Source: Trichococcus collinsii
GTDB taxonomy: Bacteria > Bacillota > Bacilli > Lactobacillales > Aerococcaceae
Assembly: GCF_900107505.1 (NCBI RefSeq)
Contig: NZ_FNQH01000004.1
Span: 1 to 64,000, forward strand
Length of the DNA stretch: 64,000 bases
Direction: 5' to 3'
The translations under genes were made by a program, and so were the position numbers. Below, piece by piece: positions 24,797-33,279 of this stretch (positions are counted from its first letter, which is position 1; each line of letters begins with the position of its first letter). Below the pieces are notes generated by a model that saw only the letters and a program-made list of their open reading frames with translations, did no database searches and was not told where the DNA came from.

Positions 24797-25600
24797 ATGC
24801 CCATCAAACTAATCGCCGTCGATATGGACGGGACTTTCCTGGACAGCCGGAAGGAATTCAACAAGGAGCGTTTCGCGGCTCTGTACGAACGCATGCTCGA
24901 AAAGGATATCCGCTTTGTCGTGGCCAGCGGAAACCAATACTATCAACTGCGTTCTTTTTTTCCTGAAATACAGGATGATATTGCTTTTGTCGCGGAAAAC
25001 GGAGCCTTTGTCGTGGACCGTAACAAAGAGCTGTCCGTCGGTGAGATGACGCAGGATACGATCGATAAAGTACTCCGGATTTTCAAGGAATTGGATGCCT
25101 ATTCAAAATTGGTTGTTTGCGGCAAAAACAGTGCCTATGTCGACAAATCCGTTTCCGATTACTTTTACCAAAATACGAAACGCTTCTATCATCGCTTGAA
25201 GCGTGTGGATTCTTTTTCCGAAATAGACGACATCATCTTCAAATTTGCATCCGGATTTGGTGAGGATGAAGTACCCGCACTCTTGGAACACTTCACACGC
25301 GAAGTAGGCGATGTCGTCTCCCCTGTACCGACCGGCCATGGCTCCATCGACCTCATCATTCCTGGCATGCATAAAGCTTCCGGCATCCAATTGCTGCAGA
25401 AACTGTGGGGCATCTCCGATGAGGAGACCGCAGCATTCGGCGACAGTGGGAATGACATAGAGATGTTGCAGCATGTGGCTTACAGTTTTGCGATGGCCAA
25501 TGCATCCGACGACGTCAAAAAAGCCGCCAAATACCGTGCCCTTTCGAACAACGAAGAAGGTGTGTTGGCTGCAATCGAACAGCTGCTCGAAATGGAATAG
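24797..25600 (+). CDS. HAD-superfamily phosphatase, Cof-type
   Basis: 267 residues from ATG 24797 (SD GAAAGGAAG); an upstream in-frame ATG at 24710 adds a poorly conserved leader. Motif I is IAVDMDGTFLDS, motif II is RFVVASGNQYYQL, the lysine region is KASGIQLLQKLWGI, and motif IV is FGDSGNDIEMLQ. It is a cytosolic phosphatase of broad sugar-phosphate or cofactor specificity. It is divergent from the SOS operon but shows no SOS box of its own in the correct orientation, though the two promoters lie within 150 bases. Confidence 0.88.
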   Translation: MPIKLIAVDMDGTFLDSRKEFNKERFAALYERMLEKDIRFVVASGNQYYQLRSFFPEIQDDIAFVAENGAFVVDRNKELSVGEMTQDTIDKVLRIFKELDAYSKLVVCGKNSAYVDKSVSDYFYQNTKRFYHRLKRVDSFSEIDDIIFKFASGFGEDEVPALLEHFTREVGDVVSPVPTGHGSIDLIIPGMHKASGIQLLQKLWGISDEETAAFGDSGNDIEMLQHVAYSFAMANASDDVKKAAKYRALSNNEEGVLAAIEQLLEME

Positions 25601-25604
25601 ACGG

Positions 25605-25656
25605 AAAAAGGAAGATGCCCCCGCCTCATATTGAAGCGGGATGCATCTTCCTTTTC
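25605..25656. terminator. Bidirectional terminator
   Basis: An AAAAAGGAAGATGC stem pairs with GCATCTTCCTTTT (about 25643-25655) and has T-rich flanks. It separates the HAD gene from the converging XRE gene. Confidence 0.88.
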
Positions 25657-25664
25657 TTTTCTTA

Positions 25665-25945
25665 CTAGGAAATCAAGCCTGTCAAAAAGGCCAATAATTC
25701 ATACTTTTTCTCTTCGGGCATTTTTTTGATTTGAGCGGTAAGTTTCTTTTCCACCGGGCTCATTTCCGCATTGAAGAATTCCGCCAACGTGACGCCGAGA
25801 ACCTCGCAGATATGGTTAAGTGTCTTCAGGGACAACTTAGTCGAATTGTGTTCGATGGCTGAAATGAAGGAAGGCGAAACGTCGATCTGCTCAGCCAATT
25901 CTTTTGCCGTTATTTTGTTCAGTGTGCGCAATTCCTGAATACGGC
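25665..25945 (-). pseudogene. XRE-family helix-turn-helix regulator, 5'-truncated
   Basis: The visible frame encodes RIQELRTLNKITAKELAEQ, then the recognition helix region VSPSFISAIEHNSTKLS and a C-terminal helix ending LLAFLTGLIS, about 93 residues. This matches short single-domain XRE regulators. The conserved RIQELR helix is in frame, but no ATG, GTG or suitably spaced TTG precedes it: the frame runs directly into sequence that reads, on the other strand, as the middle of a SulP transporter. The TTG at 25931 has an SD only two bases away. The gene has thus lost its start at the junction near 25940. Some expression is possible but unlikely. Confidence 0.7.
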
Positions 25946-27132
25946 ATCCAGTACCTATTTGCCGCCACGATTCTGGCTGGTGTGCTGCAGCTCGTCCTGG
26001 GACTCCTCAAAATCGGCACCTTAATGCGTTACATTCCGAAGCCAGTCATGACCGGTTTCGTGAACGGATTGGGAATCATGATGTTCACTTCGCAATTGGA
26101 TCATTTCCAAGGCAGCCTGCTTTTGCCGCTTCTGGGCTTTTGGGCATCGCGATCATCTTCCTGTTCCCTAGAGTCACGAAGAAAATCCCTGCGCCTATCA
26201 TTGCAATTCTCGTCATCACCGCGATTGTGATGGGCTTTGGCTTGGATGTGAAAACGTTGGGCGATATGGGTTCCATCTCTACGGATTTGCCGCGCTTCGG
26301 CATCCCAGCTGTTCCGATGACATTGGAAACTTTGCGGATCATTTTCCCAACTGCACTTTCGGTTGCTATCGTCGGATTGGTTGAGTCCTTGTTGACTGCA
26401 CAATTGGTCGATGAAATCACTGAAGAGAAGAGCGACAAAAATCAGGAAACGTTGAGCCAAGGTCTTGGGAATATCGTTTCTGGCTTTTTTGGTGGTATCG
26501 CCGGTTGTGGCATGATCGGTCAGACGATCATCAACCTGAATTACGGCGGACTTGGCCGTTTGGCGACTTTCCTGTCCGGATTCTTCATGTTGTTGTCCGT
26601 CGTTCTTTTGAACGGTTCTGTCGTGCAGATTCCGGTTGTCGCTTTGGCGGCAGTCATGGTCGTTGTCTCCATCGAAACCATCAATTGGGATTCGATCAAA
26701 CGCCTGCGTACGAACCCCAAAAACGAAAGCTTCGCAATGATCCTGACCGTCGCCATCGTTATCGTAACGCATAACTTGGCTTATGGTGTCGTAGCCGGCA
26801 CTTTGGTCAGCGCCGTCTTCGCTGCTTTCAAAATGTCCCATCTCCATGTTGCAGTTGGAACTTCCGATGTTGATCACCACTACAAAGTGGATGGCCACCT
26901 TTACTTTGCTTCCGCCGAAAAATTCCTGGACTTTTTCACCGAAGAAATCGAACACGAGGAAGAAGTCGTCATCGACATCAGCGCCATGACTTTATGGGAT
27001 TCCACAGCTGTCGATGCGATCGATAAGCTCATCACCCGCAACAACAAACGGGGTGTTAAAACGACGCTCACCGGTGCGAACCAACAAAGCTCTGCTCTTT
27101 TCAACCGGATATCTATCCACAACAAAAAATAG
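25936..27132 (+). pseudogene. SulP-family anion transporter/STAS protein, 5'-truncated and frameshifted
   Basis: From 25936 the plus strand encodes EYGIQYLFAATILAGVLQLV and IPKPVMTGFVNGLGIMMFTSQLDHF (family-typical mid-membrane segments). The frame then breaks near 26105-26135, and LLGIAIIFLFPRVTKK resumes in another frame, continuing to a C-terminal STAS domain (about 26860-27120, VVIDISAMTLWDSTAVDAID). Two lesions are visible. About 90 N-terminal residues are missing at the junction with the XRE gene, and about 15-20 residues are lost with a frameshift at the second site. The family imports sulfate or bicarbonate with protons or sodium, but this copy cannot make the full protein. Confidence 0.88.
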
Positions 27133-27138
27133 ACAAAT

Positions 27139-27180
27139 ACCTCCCTCACCCTGAATCTTCAGCGTGAGGGAGGTGTTTTT
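27139..27180. terminator. Bidirectional terminator
   Basis: The perfect stem ACCTCCCTCAC / GTGAGGGAGGT (27139-27149 and 27164-27174) is followed by GTTTTTT on the plus strand. It lies between the SulP pseudogene and the converging CBS gene. Confidence 0.9.
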
Positions 27181-27197
27181 TAAATAAATGCCTGTAT

Positions 27198-27884
27198 TTA
27201 GACTTCAACCAAGTCAAAACGCGTGATGATGCCGAGCAGATTCTCTGTATTTTTGCCGCTATCCGTCACCAACAGCGCATCAATTTTTTGGTTATCGAAC
27301 TGTGCTTCGGCTTCATAGATGGTCGCATCCTTCTTGATGAAGGCAAAATTATTTTTGTTCTCGTCCAACACAAGTATATCCCGCGCAAGCGTTCCGGCGA
27401 TCGAAATGCTGGCTTCGTGCGCATATTGGGAAAGCCAGTGCGTGATGCCATTCTCGGTCAACAACCCAATCACTTTTCCGTTTCCATCCTTGATTGGAAA
27501 TTGGGTCAGATCGGTGTTCCGGATAGTTTCAAGGACTGCGGGAAGCGGGGTCGTTTCCTTGAAAAATTTCACATCATTCGACTTGATATCAAAAGTGGTC
27601 TTCGGTTTCAACAGTTGTTCGTGGATTGATTTGATCATATTCAGCGCCGCCTCGTTGACGAGCACCAGATCGCTCTGGTTTCCATGGCTCAGGAAGTTGC
27701 GCAGATCCCCTAATATCTGGAAGTCATCCCGTACCCTTTTCACATAGCTGTCGTAGCGCGCAGCGTTATCCACCAACTCGTAAAAGCTGTAGTAGGATTT
27801 CCCGCGGTCGGGCTTGTATTCCTTGTTGAAGAAACTCTCGATATCATTGAAATAACCCATAAATGCTTCGTTATTGCTGCTCAA
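27198..27884 (-). CDS. CBS-domain protein
   Basis: 228 residues, starting at TTG 27884 with AGAGAGG upstream; ATG 27860 is an alternative. The N-terminal 95 residues are a charged helical region (FYELVDNAARYDSYVKRVRDDF, FLSHGNQSDLVLVNEAALNMI, shown in part). Two CBS motifs follow (about 95-155, FPIKDGNGKVIGLLTENGI, and 160-228, ALLVTDSGKNTENLLGIITRFD, shown in part). Such domains bind adenosyl nucleotides and usually act as regulatory modules. It is monocistronic with no clear partner. Confidence 0.85.
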   Translation of the reverse strand: MSSNNEAFMGYFNDIESFFNKEYKPDRGKSYYSFYELVDNAARYDSYVKRVRDDFQILGDLRNFLSHGNQSDLVLVNEAALNMIKSIHEQLLKPKTTFDIKSNDVKFFKETTPLPAVLETIRNTDLTQFPIKDGNGKVIGLLTENGITHWLSQYAHEASISIAGTLARDILVLDENKNNFAFIKKDATIYEAEAQFDNQKIDALLVTDSGKNTENLLGIITRFDLVEV

Positions 27885-28064
27885 TCGCCGTCGCCCTCTC
27901 TCCTGTTACTCTCTTTATGCTTCTATTTTAACAATTCAACGCGGGAAATACGAATCCAAAGCCTTTCATCCAAAAAAGCCTTCCGCAAACTATCCTCCCG
28001 TTGGCCTTCCCGAAATTCCCGAAGTATAATAAATCTATCACCGACAAGAAACGGAGGAAATGAT

Positions 28065-28433
28065 ATGACCACAGCGAATATCATGCTTTATGTTAAGGAC
28101 GTTCAGGCGAATGCCGATTTTTGGAAACACTATCTCGATTTCAAAGAGGTTGACCGCTTTGACTTTGGGGATTCCATCAGCATTGTGCTGGCGGTGAACC
28201 CTGCGTGCAATCTGCAGCTGTTCAATATCGATTTCATCAGAAAGAATTCACCTGAAGTGGTCGACAACAAGCCTTCTTTATTGTTCGACATCTCCGATTT
28301 CGATGGGCTGTACGCGCGCTTCAAGGAAAACAACGAGACGGTCGGCGAAATCATCGAAATGGGCGGAGCCAGGACCTTCAACTTCCCCGACAGGAATGGC
28401 GACTACTATGCTGTCCGGGAAACGGCTGAATAA
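28065..28433 (+). CDS. VOC-family (glyoxalase/bleomycin resistance-like) protein
   Basis: 122 residues of the two-repeat beta-alpha-beta-beta-beta vicinal-oxygen-chelate fold (NIMLYVKDVQANADFWKHYL at the N-terminus; FDISDFDGLYARFKEN and FNFPDRNGDYYAVRE in the second half). Substrate unknown; members include glyoxalases, dioxygenases and antibiotic-sequestering proteins. The strong GGAGG precedes ATG 28065 by 8 bases. Confidence 0.85.
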   Translation: MTTANIMLYVKDVQANADFWKHYLDFKEVDRFDFGDSISIVLAVNPACNLQLFNIDFIRKNSPEVVDNKPSLLFDISDFDGLYARFKENNETVGEIIEMGGARTFNFPDRNGDYYAVRETAE

Positions 28434-28467
28434 GCCGACTGCATGCTCCGAACCAAGCCATCAACAT

Positions 28468-28520
28468 AAATAACCACCGGATCTGAGGGCAAAACGCCTT
28501 GGCTTCGGTGGTTATTTTGT
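28468..28520 (+). terminator. Terminator after the VOC gene
   Basis: AAATAACCACCG (28468-28479) pairs with CGGTGGTTATTTT (28506-28518) and is followed by GTTTC. Confidence 0.85.
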
Positions 28521-28529
28521 TTCTTAGCT

Positions 28530-28720
28530 CAACTCCGAAAGATAGATCAGCCGGGTACCATCACAATCGAGGGACAACTTAAAACGTAGCCCCAACTCCG
28601 GAGAGGCAGCCGCTCGCCGGATGACAACTTAACTATCGGCACCTTCTCCGGGGAGGCCATCCTCATCGGAGAACAACTAAAAATGCAAGCCAAACTCCGG
28701 CCAAACCTCCGTTCATCGGA
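28530..28720. repeat. Degenerate tandem repeats, about 50-bp unit
   Basis: The word AACTCCG (or TTCTCCG) recurs with ends at 28537, 28600, 28650 and 28699, so spacings are 63, 50 and 49 bases. Each unit also carries a GATGACAACTTAA-type word (variants at about 28568-28583, 28619-28632 and 28666-28681) and a GGAGAGGC/GGGGAGGCC word. The four units are clearly related but diverged. No gene is present here; bases 28721-28775 show nothing further. Confidence 0.6.
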
Positions 28721-28775
28721 GCTGAGAGCCGAAAAGCCGTTCGCAAATATTTTATCCGGAATATAAAAGTTTCCA

Positions 28776-28807
28776 GAAAATAGAGCCACCTCAATTTGAG
28801 ACGGCTC
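28776..28807 (-). terminator. Terminator after the sugar ABC/EIIB operon
   Basis: A near-perfect stem (GAGCCACCTC / GAGACGGCTC, 28783-28807) is followed on the minus strand by TATTTTC. Confidence 0.75.
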
Positions 28808-28825
28808 CCACACTTATTCTTTTTC

Positions 28826-29149
28826 TTATTTCCCGATCAACGCAATGATCTCCTCAAGAACAGCTTCCCCGTCCAGGATTTCATAATTTTCCCTCGAAAT
28901 CAGCTTGTATGGCACCGCCTTATAGGTCAGAAAATCCTTCAATCGCGCGATTTCGTATTTGGATTGCGGGCCGATCATCAGAGCATCGATCGATTGGCTT
29001 TGGATCGCCTGCTCCGCGATGATCGCCGGCGCGGAGTAGACGTGGATGTCCAGTCCCCTTTCATCCGCCGCATTCTGCACATTCTTCACCAGTAAGCCGG
29101 TCGTAATTCCTGCCGTACAAATCAATAAGGCTGTCTTTTGTTCGGTCAT
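28826..29149 (-). CDS. Orphan PTS EIIB, lactose/cellobiose family
   Basis: 107 residues from ATG 29149, with AAGGGG 9 bases upstream. The active-site loop ICTAGITTGLLVKNVQ has the phospho-acceptor Cys11. SIDALMIGPQSKYEIARLK and NYEILDGEAVLEEI match lactose/cellobiose EIIB domains. No EIIA or EIIC gene lies in the window. The gene is the last of a sugar ABC importer operon, 13 bases after the permease stop. It may therefore serve as a phosphorylation-controlled regulatory or coupling protein rather than as part of a complete PTS permease. That role is inference. Confidence 0.87.
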   Translation of the reverse strand: MTEQKTALLICTAGITTGLLVKNVQNAADERGLDIHVYSAPAIIAEQAIQSQSIDALMIGPQSKYEIARLKDFLTYKAVPYKLISRENYEILDGEAVLEEIIALIGK

Positions 29150-29162
29150 CTGCTTCAACCCC

Positions 29163-30362
29163 TTATGCTGCTTTCTTTTTCTTGTTGTAGATATCCAATA
29201 CGACGGCCAACAACAGAATCAAACCTTTGATTGCTTGCTGCCAGTCGACACCGACACCGAGAATGGACATTCCGTTATTCAAGACACCCATAACCAAACC
29301 GCCGACGATCGTTCCCACGATGGTGCCGATTCCGCCTGAAGTGGAGGCTCCTCCGAAGTACACGGCTGCCATTGCATCCAATTCCATGGATGTACCCGCT
29401 TGCGGTGTGGCCGCATTCAGACGCGCAGCCAAGATAAGTCCGGCTAATGCAGCCATTGCGCCCATATTTACGAATACCCAGAAAGTGATTTTTTTCGTTT
29501 TTATACCTGACAATTCTGCCGCTTTACGGTTTCCGCCTGTTGCGTAGATTTGGCGTCCCGCAACTGTCTTGTTCGTCAAGAACGCATAGGCTGCTACGAT
29601 GACTCCCAAGATGACCAAAATGACAGGATAGCCTTGGTAAGATGCGAAGATATAAGTCACACCGATCATTACTACTGCTGTCATGACTGCTTTCAGCGTG
29701 AAAGCGTTCATTGATTCCACTTCGAACAGATTATTTTTGCGTTTTTCGCGTGTACGCCATTGACCGAAAACGAGCGCTGCGGCGATGAGGACGCCCAGGA
29801 TCATCGTCAATAGATGGATACTGCTGTCAGTCAGATCAGGTAAGTAACCTGTAGAGATTTTTTGGAATATTTCCGGGAAAGGCGCCAATGATTGCCCGCC
29901 CAGCACGACCTGCGTCAAGCCACGGAACATCAACAGCCCTGCTAAGGTCACGATGAAAGCCGGGATGCCGAAGTAGGCTACCCAATAGCCTTGCCAAGCA
30001 CCGATGATCGCTCCGATTGCGATACAGATTGGCACTGCCAACCAAGGGCTGATATTCCAATTCACCATCAAGATGCCGGAGATGGCACCTACGAAAGCCA
30101 TTACGGAACCTACCGAAAGATCGACATGGCCCAAAAGGACAACCAACAACATGCCCGCCGCCAACACCAAAATATGACTGTTCTGCAGTACGATGTTCGT
30201 GATATTCAGCGGTCGCCAGAAGATGCCGTCCGTCATGAGCTGAAATGCAATCAGAAGGCCGATCAGAATGATGACCATACTGTATTTACTGAAAATATCA
30301 AGCGCCTTTGTTTTTAGATCCATTGTTTGCTTTTCTTTTTTTATACCGTTAGTCGTTTCCAT
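29163..30362 (-). CDS. gguB: Sugar ABC transporter permease (GguB/XylH-like)
   Basis: 399 residues, a large polytopic permease of the monosaccharide (CUT2) class, with LAAGMLLVVLLGHVDLSVGS (about 71-90), the cytosolic coupling loop ATGGNRKAAELSGIKTKKI (about 274-292) and GTIVGGLVMGVLNNGMSILG near the C-terminus. The start codon directly follows the GguA stop. It belongs to the two-subunit GguA-GguB system with the ChvE-type binding protein upstream. These import pentoses, galactose or glucose; the neighbouring arabinose genes suggest a pentose. Confidence 0.9.
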   Translation of the reverse strand: METTNGIKKEKQTMDLKTKALDIFSKYSMVIILIGLLIAFQLMTDGIFWRPLNITNIVLQNSHILVLAAGMLLVVLLGHVDLSVGSVMAFVGAISGILMVNWNISPWLAVPICIAIGAIIGAWQGYWVAYFGIPAFIVTLAGLLMFRGLTQVVLGGQSLAPFPEIFQKISTGYLPDLTDSSIHLLTMILGVLIAAALVFGQWRTREKRKNNLFEVESMNAFTLKAVMTAVVMIGVTYIFASYQGYPVILVILGVIVAAYAFLTNKTVAGRQIYATGGNRKAAELSGIKTKKITFWVFVNMGAMAALAGLILAARLNAATPQAGTSMELDAMAAVYFGGASTSGGIGTIVGTIVGGLVMGVLNNGMSILGVGVDWQQAIKGLILLLAVVLDIYNKKKKAA

Positions 30363-31895
30363 CTATAGCACACCTTCTTCTTCCCTAGTCATTAGATTCA
30401 TCAGCGATTCTTGGTTTGCGTCTTTGCGTAAAACTTCACCCGTGAATTTGCCGTCATTCATCGTGTAGATGCGATCGCACATACCTAAGATTTCAGGCAG
30501 TTCGGACGAGATGATGCAGACACATTTGCCGGCAGCCGCCATCTCTTCGATGATTGTGTAGATTTCGTATTTGGCGCCGACATCGATTCCACGCGTCGGT
30601 TCATCCAGGAATAGGACGTCTGGCTCCGTCATCAGCCATTTGGCAAGGACGACCTTCTGTTGGTTCCCTCCGCTGAGGCTGCTGACTTTTTGGTAAATGG
30701 AGCTTGTCTTCGTCCGCATTTTTTTGCGGTATTCCTCGGCTATCTGGACTTCTTTTTCTTTATCCAGGACGCCTTTTTTGCTGATTTTCCCTAAGCTTGC
30801 GATCGTCGTGTTCTCGCGGATGTCCATCAAGAGATTCAATCCCAGTGCTTTCCGGTCCTCGGATACATAAGCAAGTCCATTTTCGATGGCTGCTGGCACA
30901 TCCTTAACCGAAATTTCCTGCCCTTCTTTGAAAACTTTGCCAGAAATGTTGCTACCGTAGGAACGTCCGAAGACGCTCATCGCGAATTCGGTCCGGCCTG
31001 CCCCCATCAATCCGGCAATCCCGACGATTTCGCCTTTGCGGATCTTGAAATTGATCTTCTCGTTCATGACGCGGTGCGCATCAATCGGATGATGCACCGT
31101 CCAATCCTTCACTTCAAAGTAAACATCGCCGAGGTTCGGATGGCGTTCGGGATAACGGTTCGTCAAGTCCCTTCCGACCATGCCGCGGATGATGCGATCC
31201 TCGTTGATGGCCTCTTTTTCCAACGTTTCAATCGTTTTGCCATCGCGCAGAATCGTTATGCGGTCAGCCACGTTGACGATTTCATTCAACTTATGGGAAA
31301 TGATGATGGAAGCGATACCTTGCCTTCTGAATTCCTTGATCAGCTCCAATAGGTTGGCACTCTCTTCCTCATTCAGTGCGGCTGTCGGTTCATCCAGGAT
31401 CAACAGGCGTACCGATTTCGAGAAAGCTTTCGCGATTTCGACCAATTGCTGCTGCCCGACCCCAATCTGGGAAACGAGTGTATTGGGATTCACTCTCAAG
31501 CCGACTGTTTTCAGCAGATTGGTTGTTTTCTTTTCCGTCAGGTCCCAGTCGATGATACCGTGCTTCGCTTGTTCATTACCGAGAAAAATATTTTCACTTA
31601 CGGACAGATACGGGCTGAGCGCCAACTCCTGGTGAATGATGACGATGCCTTCATTTTCGCTGTCCTTCAGATTCTTGAATTTGCAGGGCTCACCGTTGTA
31701 GACGATATCCCCCTCATAACTACCGTAAGGATACAAACCGCTCAACACATTCATCAGCGTTGATTTTCCCGCACCATTTTCGCCGCATAGGGCATGGATT
31801 TCGCCACGCTCAATTTTCAGATTCACATCACTCAATGCCCGGATGCCAGAAAATTCTTTGACGATATTCCGCATCTCCAATATATAATCCGCCAT
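30363..31895 (-). CDS. gguA: Sugar ABC transporter ATP-binding protein, two ABC domains (GguA/MglA-like)
   Basis: 510 residues with two fused ATPase domains. The first has Walker [10 protein letters not shown] and Walker [13 protein letters not shown], but its signature reads IGVGQQQL. The second half has a degenerate Walker A ([10 protein letters not shown]) and an intact signature, LSGGNQQKV, with [12 protein letters not shown]. This asymmetry is normal in CUT2 ATPases. The SD AGGAGGGG precedes ATG 31895. It energises the GguB permease. Confidence 0.93.
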   Translation of the reverse strand: MADYILEMRNIVKEFSGIRALSDVNLKIERGEIHALCGENGAGKSTLMNVLSGLYPYGSYEGDIVYNGEPCKFKNLKDSENEGIVIIHQELALSPYLSVSENIFLGNEQAKHGIIDWDLTEKKTTNLLKTVGLRVNPNTLVSQIGVGQQQLVEIAKAFSKSVRLLILDEPTAALNEEESANLLELIKEFRRQGIASIIISHKLNEIVNVADRITILRDGKTIETLEKEAINEDRIIRGMVGRDLTNRYPERHPNLGDVYFEVKDWTVHHPIDAHRVMNEKINFKIRKGEIVGIAGLMGAGRTEFAMSVFGRSYGSNISGKVFKEGQEISVKDVPAAIENGLAYVSEDRKALGLNLLMDIRENTTIASLGKISKKGVLDKEKEVQIAEEYRKKMRTKTSSIYQKVSSLSGGNQQKVVLAKWLMTEPDVLFLDEPTRGIDVGAKYEIYTIIEEMAAAGKCVCIISSELPEILGMCDRIYTMNDGKFTGEVLRKDANQESLMNLMTREEEGVL

Positions 31896-31915
31896 GATAC
31901 CCCTCCTCTATGGAA

Positions 31916-31946
31916 GAGACTTCCTTGGCGTCGCAAAGGAAGTCTC
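31916..31946 (-). other. Intercistronic stem-loop between the binding-protein and ATPase genes
   Basis: A perfect 11-bp stem (GAGACTTCCTT with AAGGAAGTCTC) around a 9-base loop has no T run. Its position after the binding-protein gene suggests mRNA stabilisation that raises the binding protein relative to the membrane parts. Confidence 0.6.
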
Positions 31947-31960
31947 CGTTATTCACATTT

Positions 31961-33049
31961 TTATAAACCTAAATCTTTTTCAGAATAGTAGTCTGTATCG
32001 ATCAATTCCGCCTGATAATTTTCTTTATCGACTGAGATCGGATTAGCCAGATAAGTCGGTACGATTTTCACACCGTTATCATACGTTTCTGTATCGTTTA
32101 CAGGTACTTCTTCCTCGTTGAAGATCGCTTCGATCATTTCGATTGTGTTTTGAGCCAAGATACGCGTATCTTTAAAGATAGTTTGTGTCTGTTCGCCAGC
32201 AATGATCGATTTCACTCCCGCTTGGGTTCCATCTTGACCGGTGATGACCGGCAATGGTTTTTCGTCTGAGCCGTAACCGACACCTTTTAAGGAAGAAATG
32301 ATTCCCAAGCTGATCGGATCATAAGGAGACAATACTGCATCCAAGGTTTTATCCGTGTAATTCGCGCTTAACAGGTTGTCCATCCGGGCTTGTGCAGTCG
32401 ATCCATCCCAACGCAAGGTTGCGATCTGGTTGAACTTTGTTTGTTCGGAAGGGATGACCAATTGGCCGCTTTCGATGTATTGTTGGAATACGGACATCAC
32501 GCCGTTGTAATTGATCAAGGCGTTGTTGTCGTCCGGGGATCCGCCGAACAGTTCGATATTGTATGGGCCTTCACCTTCGCTCAAGTTCAATGCATCTTCA
32601 ATATAGGAAGCCTGAAGCACACCCACTCCAAAATTATCGAAAGTTGCATAGTAGTCAACGTGTTCGGAATTCATCAACAAGCGGTCGTACGCGATGACTT
32701 CGATGCCTTCGTCCGCTGCTTTTCCAAGCACATCCGTCAATGCGGACCCATCAATGGAAGCGATTACCAAAATATCTACACCTTTTGTGATCATATTCTC
32801 GATCTGCGCCACCTGGTTTTCCACTTTATCTTCCCCGTATTGAAGGTCTGTCTTATAGCCCAGCTTCTCCAACTCGGTAACCATGTTGTTGCCGTCCGCA
32901 ATCCATCTCTCGGCTGACTTCGTCGGCATCGCGATCCCTACATAACCAGCATCCCCTGTAGATGCTTCGCCATCCCCGCAAGCACCTAGCGCTACTGCGG
33001 ATAATAACGTTGCTGCTGTAAGAAAACTTTTCTTCCAATTGAATTTCAT
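31961..33049 (-). CDS. chvE: Sugar-binding lipoprotein of the ABC transporter (ChvE-like)
   Basis: 362 residues from ATG 33049. An N-terminal signal with lipobox LGAC places the lipidated residue at Cys24, so it is anchored to the outer face of the membrane. The fold is a periplasmic-binding type I protein ([27 protein letters not shown]-like stretch [33 protein letters not shown]). The family binds monosaccharides such as galactose, xylose and arabinose. It is the first gene of the operon, with a cre site in the upstream region and a divergent sensor module likely to control it. Confidence 0.92.
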   Translation of the reverse strand: MKFNWKKSFLTAATLLSAVALGACGDGEASTGDAGYVGIAMPTKSAERWIADGNNMVTELEKLGYKTDLQYGEDKVENQVAQIENMITKGVDILVIASIDGSALTDVLGKAADEGIEVIAYDRLLMNSEHVDYYATFDNFGVGVLQASYIEDALNLSEGEGPYNIELFGGSPDDNNALINYNGVMSVFQQYIESGQLVIPSEQTKFNQIATLRWDGSTAQARMDNLLSANYTDKTLDAVLSPYDPISLGIISSLKGVGYGSDEKPLPVITGQDGTQAGVKSIIAGEQTQTIFKDTRILAQNTIEMIEAIFNEEEVPVNDTETYDNGVKIVPTYLANPISVDKENYQAELIDTDYYSEKDLGL

Positions 33050-33100
33050 CCCTGATTCCTCCACTGCTGTTTTATTTGATAAACACATTGTATCGCTAAC

Positions 33101-33115
33101 AGACACCGCTTACAT
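33101..33115 (-). promoter_or_regulatory. CcpA cre site upstream of the sugar-binding gene
   Basis: On the minus strand ATGTAAGCGGTGTCT matches WTGNAANCGNWNNCW at every position. It overlaps the expected -35 region of the chvE promoter (a TACAAT -10 lies at about 33087-33092), so glucose repression through CcpA is likely. Confidence 0.7.
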
Positions 33116-33279
33116 TCACTATCTTTTCCAGTTTCTTGATATTCTTACTGATTTGTATCCGTTTCCATATGAATTTTTTCCGATTTTCTTTGTTTTTTTT
33201 CGAAGGCTCCATAAACTGTGCTAAACTATTCGATGGTAGCGTTTCATTTTGGTTATATATAGGAAGGAAGTTTCCCGCT

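Noticed and set aside
25904-26230. Short plus-strand frame read as an independent gene
   Set aside because: It is the front part of the SulP pseudogene; its first residues come from the antisense of the XRE gene.
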